In this document: in pieces, positions 31,601 through 41,000 of the stretch | Layout of the letters: each line of letters begins with the position of its first letter | How positions within the stretch are numbered: the stretch's first letter is position 1 | Assembly: GCA_030653365.1 (NCBI GenBank) | Contig: JAURZL010000018.1 | Location: forward strand, 372,001 to 436,000 | DNA from: Anaerolineaceae bacterium | GTDB taxonomy: Bacteria > Chloroflexota > Anaerolineae > Anaerolineales > Anaerolineaceae | Length of the DNA stretch: 64,000 nucleotides | Direction of reading: 5' to 3' | Made by a program: the position numbers and the translations under genes | Notes under the pieces: generated by a model | What the model saw: only the letters and a program-made list of their open reading frames with translations | Database searches by the model: none | What the model was told of the DNA's origin: nothing

Positions 31601-34366
31601 CTATTCTTTTAATTTAATAATTTTGTAACCAACATTTTCCAAAATCCAGGGGATTGCATGTGTAATAACACGATCAAGATTGCGGTAATGTTCACTTAAG
31701 AGCTCGCCTTCAGCAAGACCCATTTTTTGGATATAACATTTTCCATATACTGCTTCAGCAATCTTTCGTTCTCCTTCATCCCAGGCAACCAGGGCATCAT
31801 GTTGTTTATTTGGTTTATTCTTTACCGAAGAATATGACCAACCTGAGTCAATATGATGACGCACCCACCGAATATGTTCTAATTGGCTAATCTTTTCGAA
31901 TTCCTGTTTATCCAAAAAATCAGCCTGAGTTTTTGCATCCAATGGGACTATCATGAATCCGACCGCAGCTAGTTTCTCAGGAATTTTCCTGGCATTATGG
32001 TAGTTTTGAGAAACTTCATCCAGTGGCATATCATCAGGAAGATTTTTCATTTGCTCATAATTTGCATGAAATTCTTCTTTAGTAATTGAAAGCGGATGGC
32101 GGTCTTTGACGATTGAAAATACCAATGAATAAATTGTATGGATCCCGACTGCCATCTTTTCAACGATATGTTCATCCAAGGTAATATCATTTACCAGATG
32201 ATAAAAGGCTTCGCCACCTTCAAAATATTTAGGTTTTTGTGAAATTAATTCATAAAATTGTTGTCCATCCACATGTAAATTCATTTGTGATTCAGGGGGT
32301 AAATCTGAGCGATGGTATTTTTCTTTCCCAAACAATTGACTGGTCTTAAAAATGGTTTCCATCGAACGCGTCCCATGTTTATATTTTGGAACCAGCAACA
32401 GGGCATTTAAGACACCATCGTCAATATGAAGAACTCCATTTGCAAAGAGGTGTCTGTAACCAATTTGAAGCAAACTATTGACTAAAATCGCCCTACGTAT
32501 GATATATTCCGGATCAGTATTCTTTGCCAGATTCATGAGGGTTACTCCATCAACAGTTTCACAATCTGATTTTTGGAACGCATAAGGTAAGACCGGGTTA
32601 GGACCCATTACATTAATAAATCCCTTGATACGACTTAAGAAATCAGGACCTTTCTCTGATACTTTAACCTGTCCTTTAAGTTCAAATTCTTCCATACTGG
32701 AACAAGTCCCACCTGCGAAAACAAAGATTGATTTGCCAATATTATGAGTTAGTTGACCTTCTTGAAATTCACCATCCTGCATCGGTGCCAAAAAATATCG
32801 TAGCCAGGCGAGATTTTTGCTATCAAATTCATCCCAAAAGACTAATGGAGTCTTACCTGAGAGGGAAATATCACGCACCGCATGGAAAGCCTGATAAAGA
32901 TCAGTAGGATTATCCTCATTAAATTGTGAAAGATTAAATGTAATGTCTTTAATTTCCTGATCAGGTAAATCCAGTGCTTTTGCTAATTGTTTTATACTGA
33001 AAGACTTGCCGGATCCAGGTGAACCAAAAACTGCAATCGAAAGTGGTTGGTTGTTCTTGTTGAGAAGGTACTCAGTTATCAATGATTTAAGATGGTGCAG
33101 GAATTCGATTTCTTTCCTATCTACTGTGAGTAGGAAATTATATTTGGCGATTGGAATATTCCAGCTTTGCAAAGCCTTCATTGGGCCAAACAAGGCGATC
33201 TGACGGGCTAATGAATACAGATCCCATTTTGTCATGCCTAATAATGACCAATCTTTATGTTCATAAGCCTTACCGATAATGTTATCCTGACAATAAGATT
33301 CAAATAATGAGTACTCCAATGAAACAGGACTAAACTCATGTGTCTTTTTTGAGCCATAAATCTTACATATTTCAATAGGAATTATTTTAAGCGGTAAACT
33401 TCCTTCAGATACATTTGCACCTTCCAAAGACATTGCTCGTCTGGCTAACAAATGAGCTCTTATAGCCTGATCAAAATCAATATCTATCCCGTTGTATGGA
33501 AATAATATCTCTTTGGATATTAATGAAATTAATAATTCCAGGTCACCAGGAAGATATCCGGGATGCGCTCTCTCCCAATAACCTTCATTGCCCATTGAAT
33601 CAAAAAATAATTTTATTTCCAGTTTTTGGTTATTGTTATTTACAGGATTATGGATTAACAAACTACCAGTACTGCCAAAGGAAATAATAATATATTCAAT
33701 TGATCTCAACGGATGAAGATTAATATTCCGTTTAAAATAGATTTCGTTAATAATATCTTGAATAGTTTGTTCCCAGGATAAACCTTTACTGATGGAGGTG
33801 TTTAATTTACGTAAATCATCAGCTCGAATTACGATGATTGATTTATTTCCTGCGCTTTTTTGAAATTCCTCCCAAAGATTACCCTCAAACAAAGGAGAAA
33901 AACTTCGATATAGAATCCATTTGTCGGTAAGCACAGCAGAAAGGTTGGGAATTTTCAGGTTTCTGATATCCATTCCCCAATCCTGGAATATCACCAGGTC
34001 AGCTTCTACAATTTTATTGATTATTGAATCTCCCAATTCGGGATGGTATGATTGTCCAACATGAACAATTTCCTGGACTCTCCAGGGTTTATTCTTCCCA
34101 TCATTGTATTGTTTCCAAGTAGCAAAAGCATGATTGACTGAATTATCCACAGGTGTAATTTTCTCAATGTAGTCTTCCTGAATGCCCGCATCAACCACCG
34201 TCCAATCAATTACGGGATTAGATTCGGAAAAGTAATTCTTTACAATTTCCAAAAATTTACGAGTACTGGTTTCTCCCCATAATTCTTTAAAAACATTTTT
34301 CCCAATGGCAGCAGGAACTATGTTCCAGTGAATCGCATTATCACTCAGCAAAAAGATATTTTTCAT
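31601..34366 (-). CDS. AAA-type ATPase with C-terminal RyR domain
   Basis: A 921-aa protein. The N-terminal ~330 residues have alpha/beta character with VIRADDLRKLNTSISKGLSW and IIISFGSTGSLL; this may be a ribokinase-like or related sensor domain (low certainty). The central ATPase has Walker A IAVFGSPGSGKSFSIKQLAK (about 445), Walker B PLVFWDEFDSK (about 508), then SIFVFAGGTCSSMEEF and FLSRIKGFINVMGPNP. The C-terminal RyR domain (about 805-905) has LEHIRWVRHHIDSGWSYSSV and DALVAWDEGERKIAEAVY, the W-GW-Y pattern of bacterial RyR repeats. ATG 34366 has AGGA 6 nt upstream. Family knowledge links prokaryotic RyR domains with SLOG, TIR and channel genes, as here. Confidence 0.85.
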   Translation of the reverse strand: MKNIFLLSDNAIHWNIVPAAIGKNVFKELWGETSTRKFLEIVKNYFSESNPVIDWTVVDAGIQEDYIEKITPVDNSVNHAFATWKQYNDGKNKPWRVQEIVHVGQSYHPELGDSIINKIVEADLVIFQDWGMDIRNLKIPNLSAVLTDKWILYRSFSPLFEGNLWEEFQKSAGNKSIIVIRADDLRKLNTSISKGLSWEQTIQDIINEIYFKRNINLHPLRSIEYIIISFGSTGSLLIHNPVNNNNQKLEIKLFFDSMGNEGYWERAHPGYLPGDLELLISLISKEILFPYNGIDIDFDQAIRAHLLARRAMSLEGANVSEGSLPLKIIPIEICKIYGSKKTHEFSPVSLEYSLFESYCQDNIIGKAYEHKDWSLLGMTKWDLYSLARQIALFGPMKALQSWNIPIAKYNFLLTVDRKEIEFLHHLKSLITEYLLNKNNQPLSIAVFGSPGSGKSFSIKQLAKALDLPDQEIKDITFNLSQFNEDNPTDLYQAFHAVRDISLSGKTPLVFWDEFDSKNLAWLRYFLAPMQDGEFQEGQLTHNIGKSIFVFAGGTCSSMEEFELKGQVKVSEKGPDFLSRIKGFINVMGPNPVLPYAFQKSDCETVDGVTLMNLAKNTDPEYIIRRAILVNSLLQIGYRHLFANGVLHIDDGVLNALLLVPKYKHGTRSMETIFKTSQLFGKEKYHRSDLPPESQMNLHVDGQQFYELISQKPKYFEGGEAFYHLVNDITLDEHIVEKMAVGIHTIYSLVFSIVKDRHPLSITKEEFHANYEQMKNLPDDMPLDEVSQNYHNARKIPEKLAAVGFMIVPLDAKTQADFLDKQEFEKISQLEHIRWVRHHIDSGWSYSSVKNKPNKQHDALVAWDEGERKIAEAVYGKCYIQKMGLAEGELLSEHYRNLDRVITHAIPWILENVGYKIIKLKE

Positions 34367-34390
34367 TTTTTAGTCCTTTGGGAATGTTTA

Positions 34391-34419
34391 TTGAAAAAGG
34401 AAGAAAGCTATGACATAAT
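34391..34419 (+). promoter_or_regulatory. Promoter of the SLOG gene
   Basis: TTGAAA, 17 nt, CATAAT in the 100-bp divergent gap between the RyR and SLOG genes. No equally clear promoter was found for the RyR side. Confidence 0.6.
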
Positions 34420-34466
34420 CAATTTTTATTGTACAAAATTATTTTACAAAATGAAAGGACATTGGT

Positions 34467-35048
34467 TTGGGGAAACCATCTACTTCCACAGAATTAAAGA
34501 TAGCTGTGACTGGACACCGGTTTATTGATTCGAATCAAATCCTTCTTGATTCGATCAATTCAATCATTCATGAATTATTAGACAAGAATATTGGCATAGT
34601 TTTTTTTCTTTATTCTGCACTGGCTGAAGGGAGTGATCAATTAGTTGCAGAATTAGCTTTACTTCATGAAGAAATTCAACTTATTGTTCCATTGCCTATA
34701 CCCTCTTCAGAATATTTGGATGATTTTGAAACGCATGTTGGTATTCAGAAATTTACTGAACTGGTTCAATCAGCTCATAGAATCATTCAATTACCAGACC
34801 AACCTAACCATGAATCTGCGTATCAATTTCTAGGAGAATACCTGGTGCAAGAATGCGATATCATAATAGCAATTTGGAATGGGGAGTTTTCACAAACAAA
34901 AGGTGGAACGGGTGAGGTTGTAAAATTTGCAATCGAAAAGAAGAAGCCAGTCTATTGGATATACTCTAATCAATTAGACGGCGTAGCAATTAATTCTTTG
35001 AAAGATAAGAAACAAATTGGTGAGGTTGAATATTTTAGAGATGCTTAA
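34467..35048 (+). CDS. SLOG-superfamily nucleotide-binding protein
   Basis: A 193-aa Rossmann-like SLOG (SMF/DprA-LOG) protein. Start: KIAVTGHRFIDSNQ; middle: LYSALAEGSDQLVAELALLH, LIVPLPIPSSEYLDDFE; end: CDIIIAIWNGE and TKGGTGEVVKFAIEKKKPV. The G-H, AEG-DQ and GGT-E positions match SLOG proteins thought to bind or process nucleotide or nucleotide-sugar ligands. The start is TTG at 34467 with AAAGGA 7 nt upstream; no ATG is better placed. It is divergent from the RyR-channel-TIR genes. It probably senses or makes the signal read by that set; this is inference. Confidence 0.82.
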   Translation: MGKPSTSTELKIAVTGHRFIDSNQILLDSINSIIHELLDKNIGIVFFLYSALAEGSDQLVAELALLHEEIQLIVPLPIPSSEYLDDFETHVGIQKFTELVQSAHRIIQLPDQPNHESAYQFLGEYLVQECDIIIAIWNGEFSQTKGGTGEVVKFAIEKKKPVYWIYSNQLDGVAINSLKDKKQIGEVEYFRDA

Positions 35049-35134
35049 TTACGACTAAATAGGAAAATCCTCATCAAGTAAATCTTGAAGAAAATAAGCA
35101 TTATTCGAGAATAAATACCTTTGATGAGGAATCG

Positions 35135-36019
35135 CTACTCTATTCCCAATCTTGCAACCATCTTTGCTACGTCTGCCTCATCTCGTGGCCGTTCAATATC
35201 TGCGTACAATTCCCAGGTTTCTATATGTGAAACCGATTCACCACAGGCGATCGTTGTAATTGGTCCGAGCGTCTCCAATTCGATGAAGCGCGCATTACAG
35301 TAACATTCGGTTGAGCTGTCCTGATCATAATAGAGAACCGTCGGATCATACATAGCCCGTTTTACGAACAGATTACCATCCAACCAATACGCTAACCAAC
35401 CACGCGGATTAGGGAAACCAAATTTGAAAGGTGCTTCCACACTAGCGTCCAGCAAAATGTAATCATTTCCCCAGTGGACTTTTGGAGTAGTCATATCAGA
35501 ATATGGCCAAAGCACCAAAGAACGGTTTGGTAATAATCCAGTGTCCTTTTTTGATTGTGGCAGGATAGCGATTCCGCCGGTTTTGAATTGCGTTATCGCC
35601 CAGGGAGCGCCAATCAAAGGTTCATTCCCGCAATTCTTCAATACATGTTCCAATGTAACAACAGGTTTGTCAGGATCAAGTTTCACACGAATGGACTTTT
35701 CTACCCCGGATTGCAATTCGATTTCCTTTAAAATCAGAATAGTATCTTTATCAGGAATAATTTCGACTGGTTGATCGTCCAACTCATAGGTCAGCGGAAT
35801 ATTTTCTGGTGCAACCCATAATCGATGACCACCATAAAAATGATAAGAATTTCCATCTGGTAATTCAGTCGTGAAATCTGGTAATTCCGCTAGAAGATTT
35901 GGTTTTCCATGGAAATTTAATCCTAGGATTCGTGGACCAATTGAGCGTGAGATCGTTAGCTGGAGTTGTTTGTTTTCAATGATTACTGAAGCTTGATTCT
36001 GAAATTGAATTGATTTCAT
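35135..36019 (-). CDS. DUF4380 / galactose mutarotase-like protein
   Basis: A 294-aa protein with a predicted beta-sandwich of the aldose-epimerase-like type. Segments include IENKQLQLTISRSIGPRILGL, YHFYGGHRLWVAPENIPLTY and GAPWAITQFKTGGIAILP. There is no convincing catalytic His/Glu pair identifiable by eye, so an epimerase activity is not claimed. It stands alone between convergent and parallel genes. An SD-like TCAGGAACATCC precedes the ATG. Confidence 0.65.
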   Translation of the reverse strand: MKSIQFQNQASVIIENKQLQLTISRSIGPRILGLNFHGKPNLLAELPDFTTELPDGNSYHFYGGHRLWVAPENIPLTYELDDQPVEIIPDKDTILILKEIELQSGVEKSIRVKLDPDKPVVTLEHVLKNCGNEPLIGAPWAITQFKTGGIAILPQSKKDTGLLPNRSLVLWPYSDMTTPKVHWGNDYILLDASVEAPFKFGFPNPRGWLAYWLDGNLFVKRAMYDPTVLYYDQDSSTECYCNARFIELETLGPITTIACGESVSHIETWELYADIERPRDEADVAKMVARLGIE

Positions 36020-36182
36020 GGATGTTCCTGAGGAAATAATTTTATGAAATGTTAATGGAAGGGATTATATCACTTAAGCTTCATGAAATTCCTCAAAAGA
36101 GTGAAGAAAGGTACGATTACATATCTAAAAATAGACTTTATAAAACACAATGACTTATCAATAGATCAAAACTGAATTCGAA

Positions 36183-36725
36183 TTATTTCTTCAATTGATT
36201 GGCAAATTTTTCTTTAAATTTCTTTACTTTCGGATTGATTACTACCTGACAATAACCTGCCCATGGGTTCTTTTCAAAATAGTTTTGGTGATACTCTTCA
36301 GCAGGGAAAAATTCTGTCAATAATTCAACTCGTGTGACGATTGGATTTTTCCAAATCTTTGAATTGTCTAATTCATCAACAAATTTCTGGACAGATTCCA
36401 ATTGCATTTCATCATTCACCAGAATAATCGAACGATACTGGGTTCCAACATCTGCACCCTGTCGATTCTGTGTTGTTGGGTCATGAAATTGAAAAAATAT
36501 CTCAAGTAAATTAGTTAATGAAAGTAGGTACGGATCAAAAGTGATTTCCATTACTTCAGCATGCCCTGTTCTTCCAGAACAAATTTGCTCATAGCTCGGG
36601 GAAGTAACTGTTCCTCCAGCATAACCAACAACAACTTTATTGACACCTTTTAATTGGGAAAAGATTGGATCCAGGCACCAGAAACATCCACCACCAACAA
36701 CAATTTTTTCAATTTTTTCACTCAT
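36183..36725 (-). CDS. msrA: Peptide-methionine (S)-S-oxide reductase
   Basis: Repairs oxidised methionine (S epimer) in proteins. The 180 aa contain the active-site motif GGGCFWCLDPIFSQLKG with catalytic Cys, GYAGGTVTSPSYEQICSGRTGHAEV, FFQFHDPTTQNRQGADVGTQYRS and EEYHQNYFEKNPWAGYCQVV. There is no fused MsrB domain. It is followed by an intergenic gap and is probably monocistronic. Its presence indicates oxidative-damage repair in what looks like a fermentative organism. Confidence 0.96.
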   Translation of the reverse strand: MSEKIEKIVVGGGCFWCLDPIFSQLKGVNKVVVGYAGGTVTSPSYEQICSGRTGHAEVMEITFDPYLLSLTNLLEIFFQFHDPTTQNRQGADVGTQYRSIILVNDEMQLESVQKFVDELDNSKIWKNPIVTRVELLTEFFPAEEYHQNYFEKNPWAGYCQVVINPKVKKFKEKFANQLKK

Positions 36726-36809
36726 ATCATATTCCTTTAAATACCATTATTATTTTTGAGTATAAGGAGTTTTGGAATTAGTGCAAAAATCAGCATAACC
36801 TGTTAAAAA

Positions 36810-36833
36810 GAAAACCGGCTTTCACCGGTTTTC
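36810..36833 (-). terminator. Terminator of the serC-serA unit
   Basis: GAAAACCGG pairs with CCGGTTTTC around a 6-nt loop; the minus-strand side continues TTTTTAAC. Confidence 0.85.
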
Positions 36834-36855
36834 ATCTTCTTTGTTTCGAAAGTAA

Positions 36856-37779
36856 TTATTTATTTACCTGGAACCTCACATCACCTTTTTCAAAGAAATT
36901 TACAATTTGTTTGATGGCTGCCAACCCTGCATTAACATTCGCTTCTTCAGTCTGTGCACCCATTTTCTTTGGGGTAAAGAAATAGCGGCCACTAAATTTT
37001 TCTTTAATTTCAGCAGCGCAAGCTGGTTCGACGTCTGAAAGGTAAGAAAAATCTGGACGGTCAACAAAAACCTTCAACAAATCTTCCTCATTTACGACTT
37101 CTTTTCGAGCTGTATTTACCAGTGTGGCTGGTTTTGGCATACTCGACAGGTATTGATAGTTAATTGAATTTCTGGTCTCTGCATTTGCAGGGATGTGTAA
37201 GGAAACATACTGTGATTTCGTATATAACTCATCAGTAGTTGCAACCCAATTCACGCCATCTGTCTCGATTTGTTCACGTGGAATATAAGGGTCAAATGCA
37301 AACACTTCCATTCCAAATCCTTTGGCTATTGATGCAACACTTTTCCCAACATTACCATAAGCATGAAGACCCAATGTCTTTCCTTTTAGTTCAGATCCTG
37401 ATTTGCCATTAAATTGCTTTCTTGCCTGGAATATCATCATGCCAATCGCCAATTCAGCAACCGCATTGGAATTCTGCCCTGGGGTATTCATTGCTACTAC
37501 ATTGTGTTTTGAAGCAGCAGCAAGATCGATATTGTCATAACCAGCGCCTGCACGTACTACGATTTTTAACTTCTTAGCAGCGTCGAGAACTTCAGCATCA
37601 ACGATATCACTACGGATGATGACAGCATCTGCATCCTCGACTGCTTTCAGCAAATCAGATTTTTCAGTATATTTTTCTAATAATGAGATTTCATATCCTG
37701 CCTGAGAGGCGATCTCTTTAATATATCCAACAGCTTCAGCAGCAAATGGTTTTTCAGTTGCTAACAATACTTTAGTCAT
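36856..37779 (-). CDS. serA: D-3-phosphoglycerate dehydrogenase (short form)
   Basis: First committed step of serine synthesis: oxidation of 3-phosphoglycerate to 3-phosphohydroxypyruvate. The 307 aa are a D-2-hydroxyacid dehydrogenase without the C-terminal ACT domain, so feedback control by serine through ACT is not expected. NAD-binding GLHAYGNVGKSVASIAKGFG, then VRAGAGYDNIDLAAASKHNV, LVNTARKEVVNEEDLL (Arg) and a C-terminal FFTPKKMGAQTEEANVN, where the usual His region (P-H-x-G) reads P-K-K-M-G. That unusual replacement of the catalytic His deserves checking. It lies 27 bp after serC, supporting the serA assignment. Confidence 0.85.
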   Translation of the reverse strand: MTKVLLATEKPFAAEAVGYIKEIASQAGYEISLLEKYTEKSDLLKAVEDADAVIIRSDIVDAEVLDAAKKLKIVVRAGAGYDNIDLAAASKHNVVAMNTPGQNSNAVAELAIGMMIFQARKQFNGKSGSELKGKTLGLHAYGNVGKSVASIAKGFGMEVFAFDPYIPREQIETDGVNWVATTDELYTKSQYVSLHIPANAETRNSINYQYLSSMPKPATLVNTARKEVVNEEDLLKVFVDRPDFSYLSDVEPACAAEIKEKFSGRYFFTPKKMGAQTEEANVNAGLAAIKQIVNFFEKGDVRFQVNK

Positions 37780-37806
37780 TTTATTCCATCCAATCTTTTT
37801 GAATAA

Positions 37807-38877
37807 TTAATGTAATTTTTCAAAATCTTGCATGCAGCTTACTAATGCGTTGACGCTCTCGATAGGCATAGCGTTGTATAAGGATGCGCGGAAGCCACCT
37901 ACATCACGATGCCCTTTAATACCAACCATCCCTCGTTCACTGGAAAATGTCTGGAATTCTTTTTCAAGATCTTTATAATTTTCGGTCATAACGAAGCAAA
38001 CATTCATTAATGAGCGATCTTTTTCATCTGGCACTGTGCTGACGAAAAGCTTATTACGATCAATTTCATCATATAACATTTTCGCTTTTTCCTGATTGAC
38101 CTTTTCGATAGCCTCCAAACCACCAAGATCCTTCAACCATTTCAATGTCTGGAGGGCAGTAAAGATCGCGAACACAGGTGGAGTATTAAACATGGAGCTA
38201 CTTTTAATATGGGTTCGATAATCAACCATGGTTGGTAAGGGCCGACTTACTTTACCTAATAATTCTTCTTTGACAATCACAAATGTCATACCAGCTGGTG
38301 CAAGGTTCTTCTGGGCACCACCATAAATCAGACCATATTTAGATACATCCATTGGTCGACTAAAAATATCTGAAGACATATCAGCAATCAATGGAACAGG
38401 AGAGTTCAAATCCTCTTTTATTTCGGTTCCATAAATCGTATTATTGGTTGTAATATGGAAATAATCCACATCCGTTGGGATGTCGTATCCACGTGGAATA
38501 TAGGTGAAATTCTTATCTTCAGATGAGCCAAGGACTACTACCTCACCAAACAATTTCGCTTCTTTGGTTGCTTTTTTCGCCCAGCTCCCAGTTACTAAAT
38601 AGGCTGCTTTAGTTTCAAGCAAGTTATAAGGTATGGTGAAAAATTGTGTACTGGCTCCTCCACCTAAAAATAAGACTTTATATCCTTCTGGAATATCCAA
38701 TAATTCTTTGAATAATGCCATTGCCTCTTCATTTACCGCGTCAACTTCCTTACTACGATGGGATACTTCAAGCAGCGATAAACCAGTTCCGGCAAAATTC
38801 TTTACTGCTTCTGCTGTTTGATCAATAGCGATTTGGGGTAATATCGATGGTCCAGGATTAAAATTATGTTTTTTCAT
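37807..38877 (-). CDS. serC: Phosphoserine aminotransferase
   Basis: Second step of serine synthesis (PLP-dependent transamination). The 356 aa have [75 protein letters not shown] and the PLP-lysine region [20 protein letters not shown]. The C-terminus has [20 protein letters not shown]. It precedes serA on the same strand and has AAAAGGAAGTAGG as SD. A TATAAT lies upstream near 38919, but the -35 is weak. Confidence 0.96.
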   Translation of the reverse strand: MKKHNFNPGPSILPQIAIDQTAEAVKNFAGTGLSLLEVSHRSKEVDAVNEEAMALFKELLDIPEGYKVLFLGGGASTQFFTIPYNLLETKAAYLVTGSWAKKATKEAKLFGEVVVLGSSEDKNFTYIPRGYDIPTDVDYFHITTNNTIYGTEIKEDLNSPVPLIADMSSDIFSRPMDVSKYGLIYGGAQKNLAPAGMTFVIVKEELLGKVSRPLPTMVDYRTHIKSSSMFNTPPVFAIFTALQTLKWLKDLGGLEAIEKVNQEKAKMLYDEIDRNKLFVSTVPDEKDRSLMNVCFVMTENYKDLEKEFQTFSSERGMVGIKGHRDVGGFRASLYNAMPIESVNALVSCMQDFEKLH

Positions 38878-38989
38878 TCCTACTTCCTTTTAATTGTTTT
38901 ATTTTTGATAAGATTATTATATGAGATTGACAGAGTAGATGCACTTGATAAATTTCATTATTAATTACGTATTTATCTCTTTATTTTTA

Positions 38990-39469
38990 TTACTCATGTG
39001 TTGAACCATCTGGCATAATAGCTCCAGAAAGTGATTTTGCCCTTAGTATTTTATGATCTGGGATATTCGAGCCTGTCAAATCAGCATCAGTAAGGTTAGC
39101 ATTTGTAAGATCAACCCCGCCTAAATTTGCATCAATCAAATTTGAACCGGATAAATCTGATTCAGACAAATCGGCTTCGGCTAAATTCGCTTCGCGCAAA
39201 TCTGCATTACGGAAGATTGCTCCCCGAAAATTTGATCTGCGAAGATCCGCGCCAATTAAATTCGAATTCTCAAAATTACATCCCCCGAATTTTCCCTCTG
39301 ACAAATTCGCCCCTCTAAGGTCTGCACCACTCAAATTCGCATTGTAAAAAATGGATGAAGATAAATCTACCCCTCTTAATACTGCACCATTTAAATCAAC
39401 ATCACTCAACCATAAAGGTTTAACTTGATTAATTAACATATAAATTTCATAACGAGAAAATTCAGACAT
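38990..39469 (-). CDS. Pentapeptide-repeat protein
   Basis: About 159 aa from ATG 39469 (MSEFSRYEIYM), which has AGAGG 7 nt upstream; the ORF-track start at 39487 lacks an SD. A short helical N-terminus is followed by about 20 tandem A(D/N)LXX repeats (ANLSGADLRGANLSEGKFGG, ADLRRSNFRGAIFRNADLRE, ADLSESDLSGSNLIDANLGG), which form a right-handed quadrilateral beta-helix. Some family members mimic DNA and inhibit gyrase, but most have no known role. No signal peptide, so it is probably cytoplasmic. Confidence 0.88.
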   Translation of the reverse strand: MSEFSRYEIYMLINQVKPLWLSDVDLNGAVLRGVDLSSSIFYNANLSGADLRGANLSEGKFGGCNFENSNLIGADLRRSNFRGAIFRNADLREANLAEADLSESDLSGSNLIDANLGGVDLTNANLTDADLTGSNIPDHKILRAKSLSGAIMPDGSTHE

Positions 39470-39724
39470 TATTTTGCCTCTATTCAAAAAATGAAATCCA
39501 TCAAAATATTAAACGACCTCAAAATTTTATAGAATTTACCATGAAGTCAAATTCTTTCTACAATAATATTGTATTACAAATTCATGGTTTTGGATCATAG
39601 ATGTTTGTTCAGAAACCTTTTTCCAGTAAAAGTAAAAGTTCATTAACCCAAGGAGACTCTGATTGTCTGAATCTTTTTGGGGATTAACAGGAAAGAAAGG
39701 TTTTATATTTGTAAAATTTTTTCC

Positions 39725-40744
39725 TTAATTCGTTGAAGCGCAGCGGAAACCAAGATTGTTATACCAATATTTGGGAACTGATTTATATCGCAATGATGAT
39801 CTTATCCACCAGGTGCCATTACTCCACGGACCACCACGCCATATATAATAATAGCCATCATCTGCTTCACGACCATCATCTGGATTGTAAGGATACAACA
39901 TTGGAATAGAACTGGTCCACTCCCAAACATTTCCCGACATATCCATCAATCCATAAGGACTTGCTCCATTAGGGAAACTTCCCACAGGGGCTGTATCACC
40001 AAACCCATCATCAAAACTTGGATTGGCATGCTCTTTCGGACAATTAATATCACAGAAATTGGCTTTGTCATTTGAAATCGGATCATCCCCCCAGGGATAT
40101 CTACGTCCATCGGTTCCACGGGCAGCTTTTTCCCATTCAGCTTCAGTTGGAAGTCTTTTCCCAGCCCATTCGCAAAATTGATTTGCCTGCCACCAATCCA
40201 CCATCATCACTGGGTAATCATCGAATTCCGGATTTCCATAATATTCTTGACGGGTATTAGAGCTATTGATATGCGGTGGCTGACAATCTCCATTTTCCAC
40301 ACACAAAGCGTATCGTTCGTTTGTCACTTCGTATTTATCAATCCAATAGGCATCCAGGTAAACTGTGTGCATAGGAACTTCTGGATATGCTACTCCATTA
40401 TCCAAAGCATGTTGTGCGTCTGTATCCTTGGTTCCCATAATAAACTCACCAGCAGGAATAAAAATCTCTTCAGTGAAATCTATTTTAGATATTCTGAAAT
40501 TTGGATCACTTTTTTCTGTGGGTACAAGTGTCGGTTCAATCGTTGGTGTTGGTGGCATTACTGTTTCAGTCGGTATCAATGTAGGCAAGGGTGATGGTTC
40601 TATCACTTCCTTTACTGTTGCGACAATTGTGTTAGTTGGTTGTAATTCATTAAAATCCATGGAAGGATTGAAATTATTGCATGCACTGAGTGTAAATATA
40701 ATAACCATCATTGTGAACAACAAGGATTTTTTTGGGTTATTCAT
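39725..40744 (-). CDS. FGE/SUMF1-like lipoprotein
   Basis: A 339-aa lipoprotein with lipobox FTLSACNNF, a Thr/Pro linker (TPTIEPTLVPT) and a formylglycine-generating-enzyme-type domain. Typical features are FIPAGEFIMGTKDTDAQHAL, YWIDKYEVTNERYALCVENG, WWQANQFCEWAGKRLPTEAE, GRRYPWGD, LMDMSGNVWEWTSS and the end NLGFRCAST. Like most bacterial paralogues outside true FGE it may bind ligand rather than make formylglycine; the copper-binding Cys pair of aerobic FGE is not evident. It stands alone. Confidence 0.85.
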   Translation of the reverse strand: MNNPKKSLLFTMMVIIFTLSACNNFNPSMDFNELQPTNTIVATVKEVIEPSPLPTLIPTETVMPPTPTIEPTLVPTEKSDPNFRISKIDFTEEIFIPAGEFIMGTKDTDAQHALDNGVAYPEVPMHTVYLDAYWIDKYEVTNERYALCVENGDCQPPHINSSNTRQEYYGNPEFDDYPVMMVDWWQANQFCEWAGKRLPTEAEWEKAARGTDGRRYPWGDDPISNDKANFCDINCPKEHANPSFDDGFGDTAPVGSFPNGASPYGLMDMSGNVWEWTSSIPMLYPYNPDDGREADDGYYYIWRGGPWSNGTWWIRSSLRYKSVPKYWYNNLGFRCASTN

Positions 40745-40919
40745 TGGTCTTGCTCCTTAATGGAAAGATGTTAACTTTTTCACTATCATTACTTTACCAA
40801 AATTTCGCATCACAAATTTTACTACCAATTTTGTCGGTTGAAGAATTGTTGTTTTTTCATTGAAAATAAAATAAAATGATTTCATTAAGTAGAATCTCTC
40901 TTTTACTCAAATATTTTTA

Positions 40920-40947
40920 TTGTCATTATGATGAAAAAGGATATAAT
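40920..40947 (+). promoter_or_regulatory. Promoter of the transglycosylase-like gene
   Basis: TTGTCA, 16 nt, TATAAT, about 53 bp upstream of the ATG at 41001. Confidence 0.6.
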
Positions 40948-41000
40948 AAACAAATTCAGGGCATTTATTTATATTTAATTGATTGGGTGGGCGATTTTTG

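Noticed and set aside
35060-35125. Inverted repeat CCTCATCAA ... TTGATGAGG after the SLOG gene
   Set aside because: The arms are about 48 nt apart with no T-run, so I could not support a terminator or a site-specific element.
38990-39469. DNA repeat array or CRISPR-like periodicity
   Set aside because: The 15-bp periodicity comes from pentapeptide-repeat codons, not from a non-coding array.
39470-39724. 255-bp gap between the pentapeptide and FGE-like genes
   Set aside because: Searched for small ORFs, tRNA arms and repeats; nothing convincing was found.
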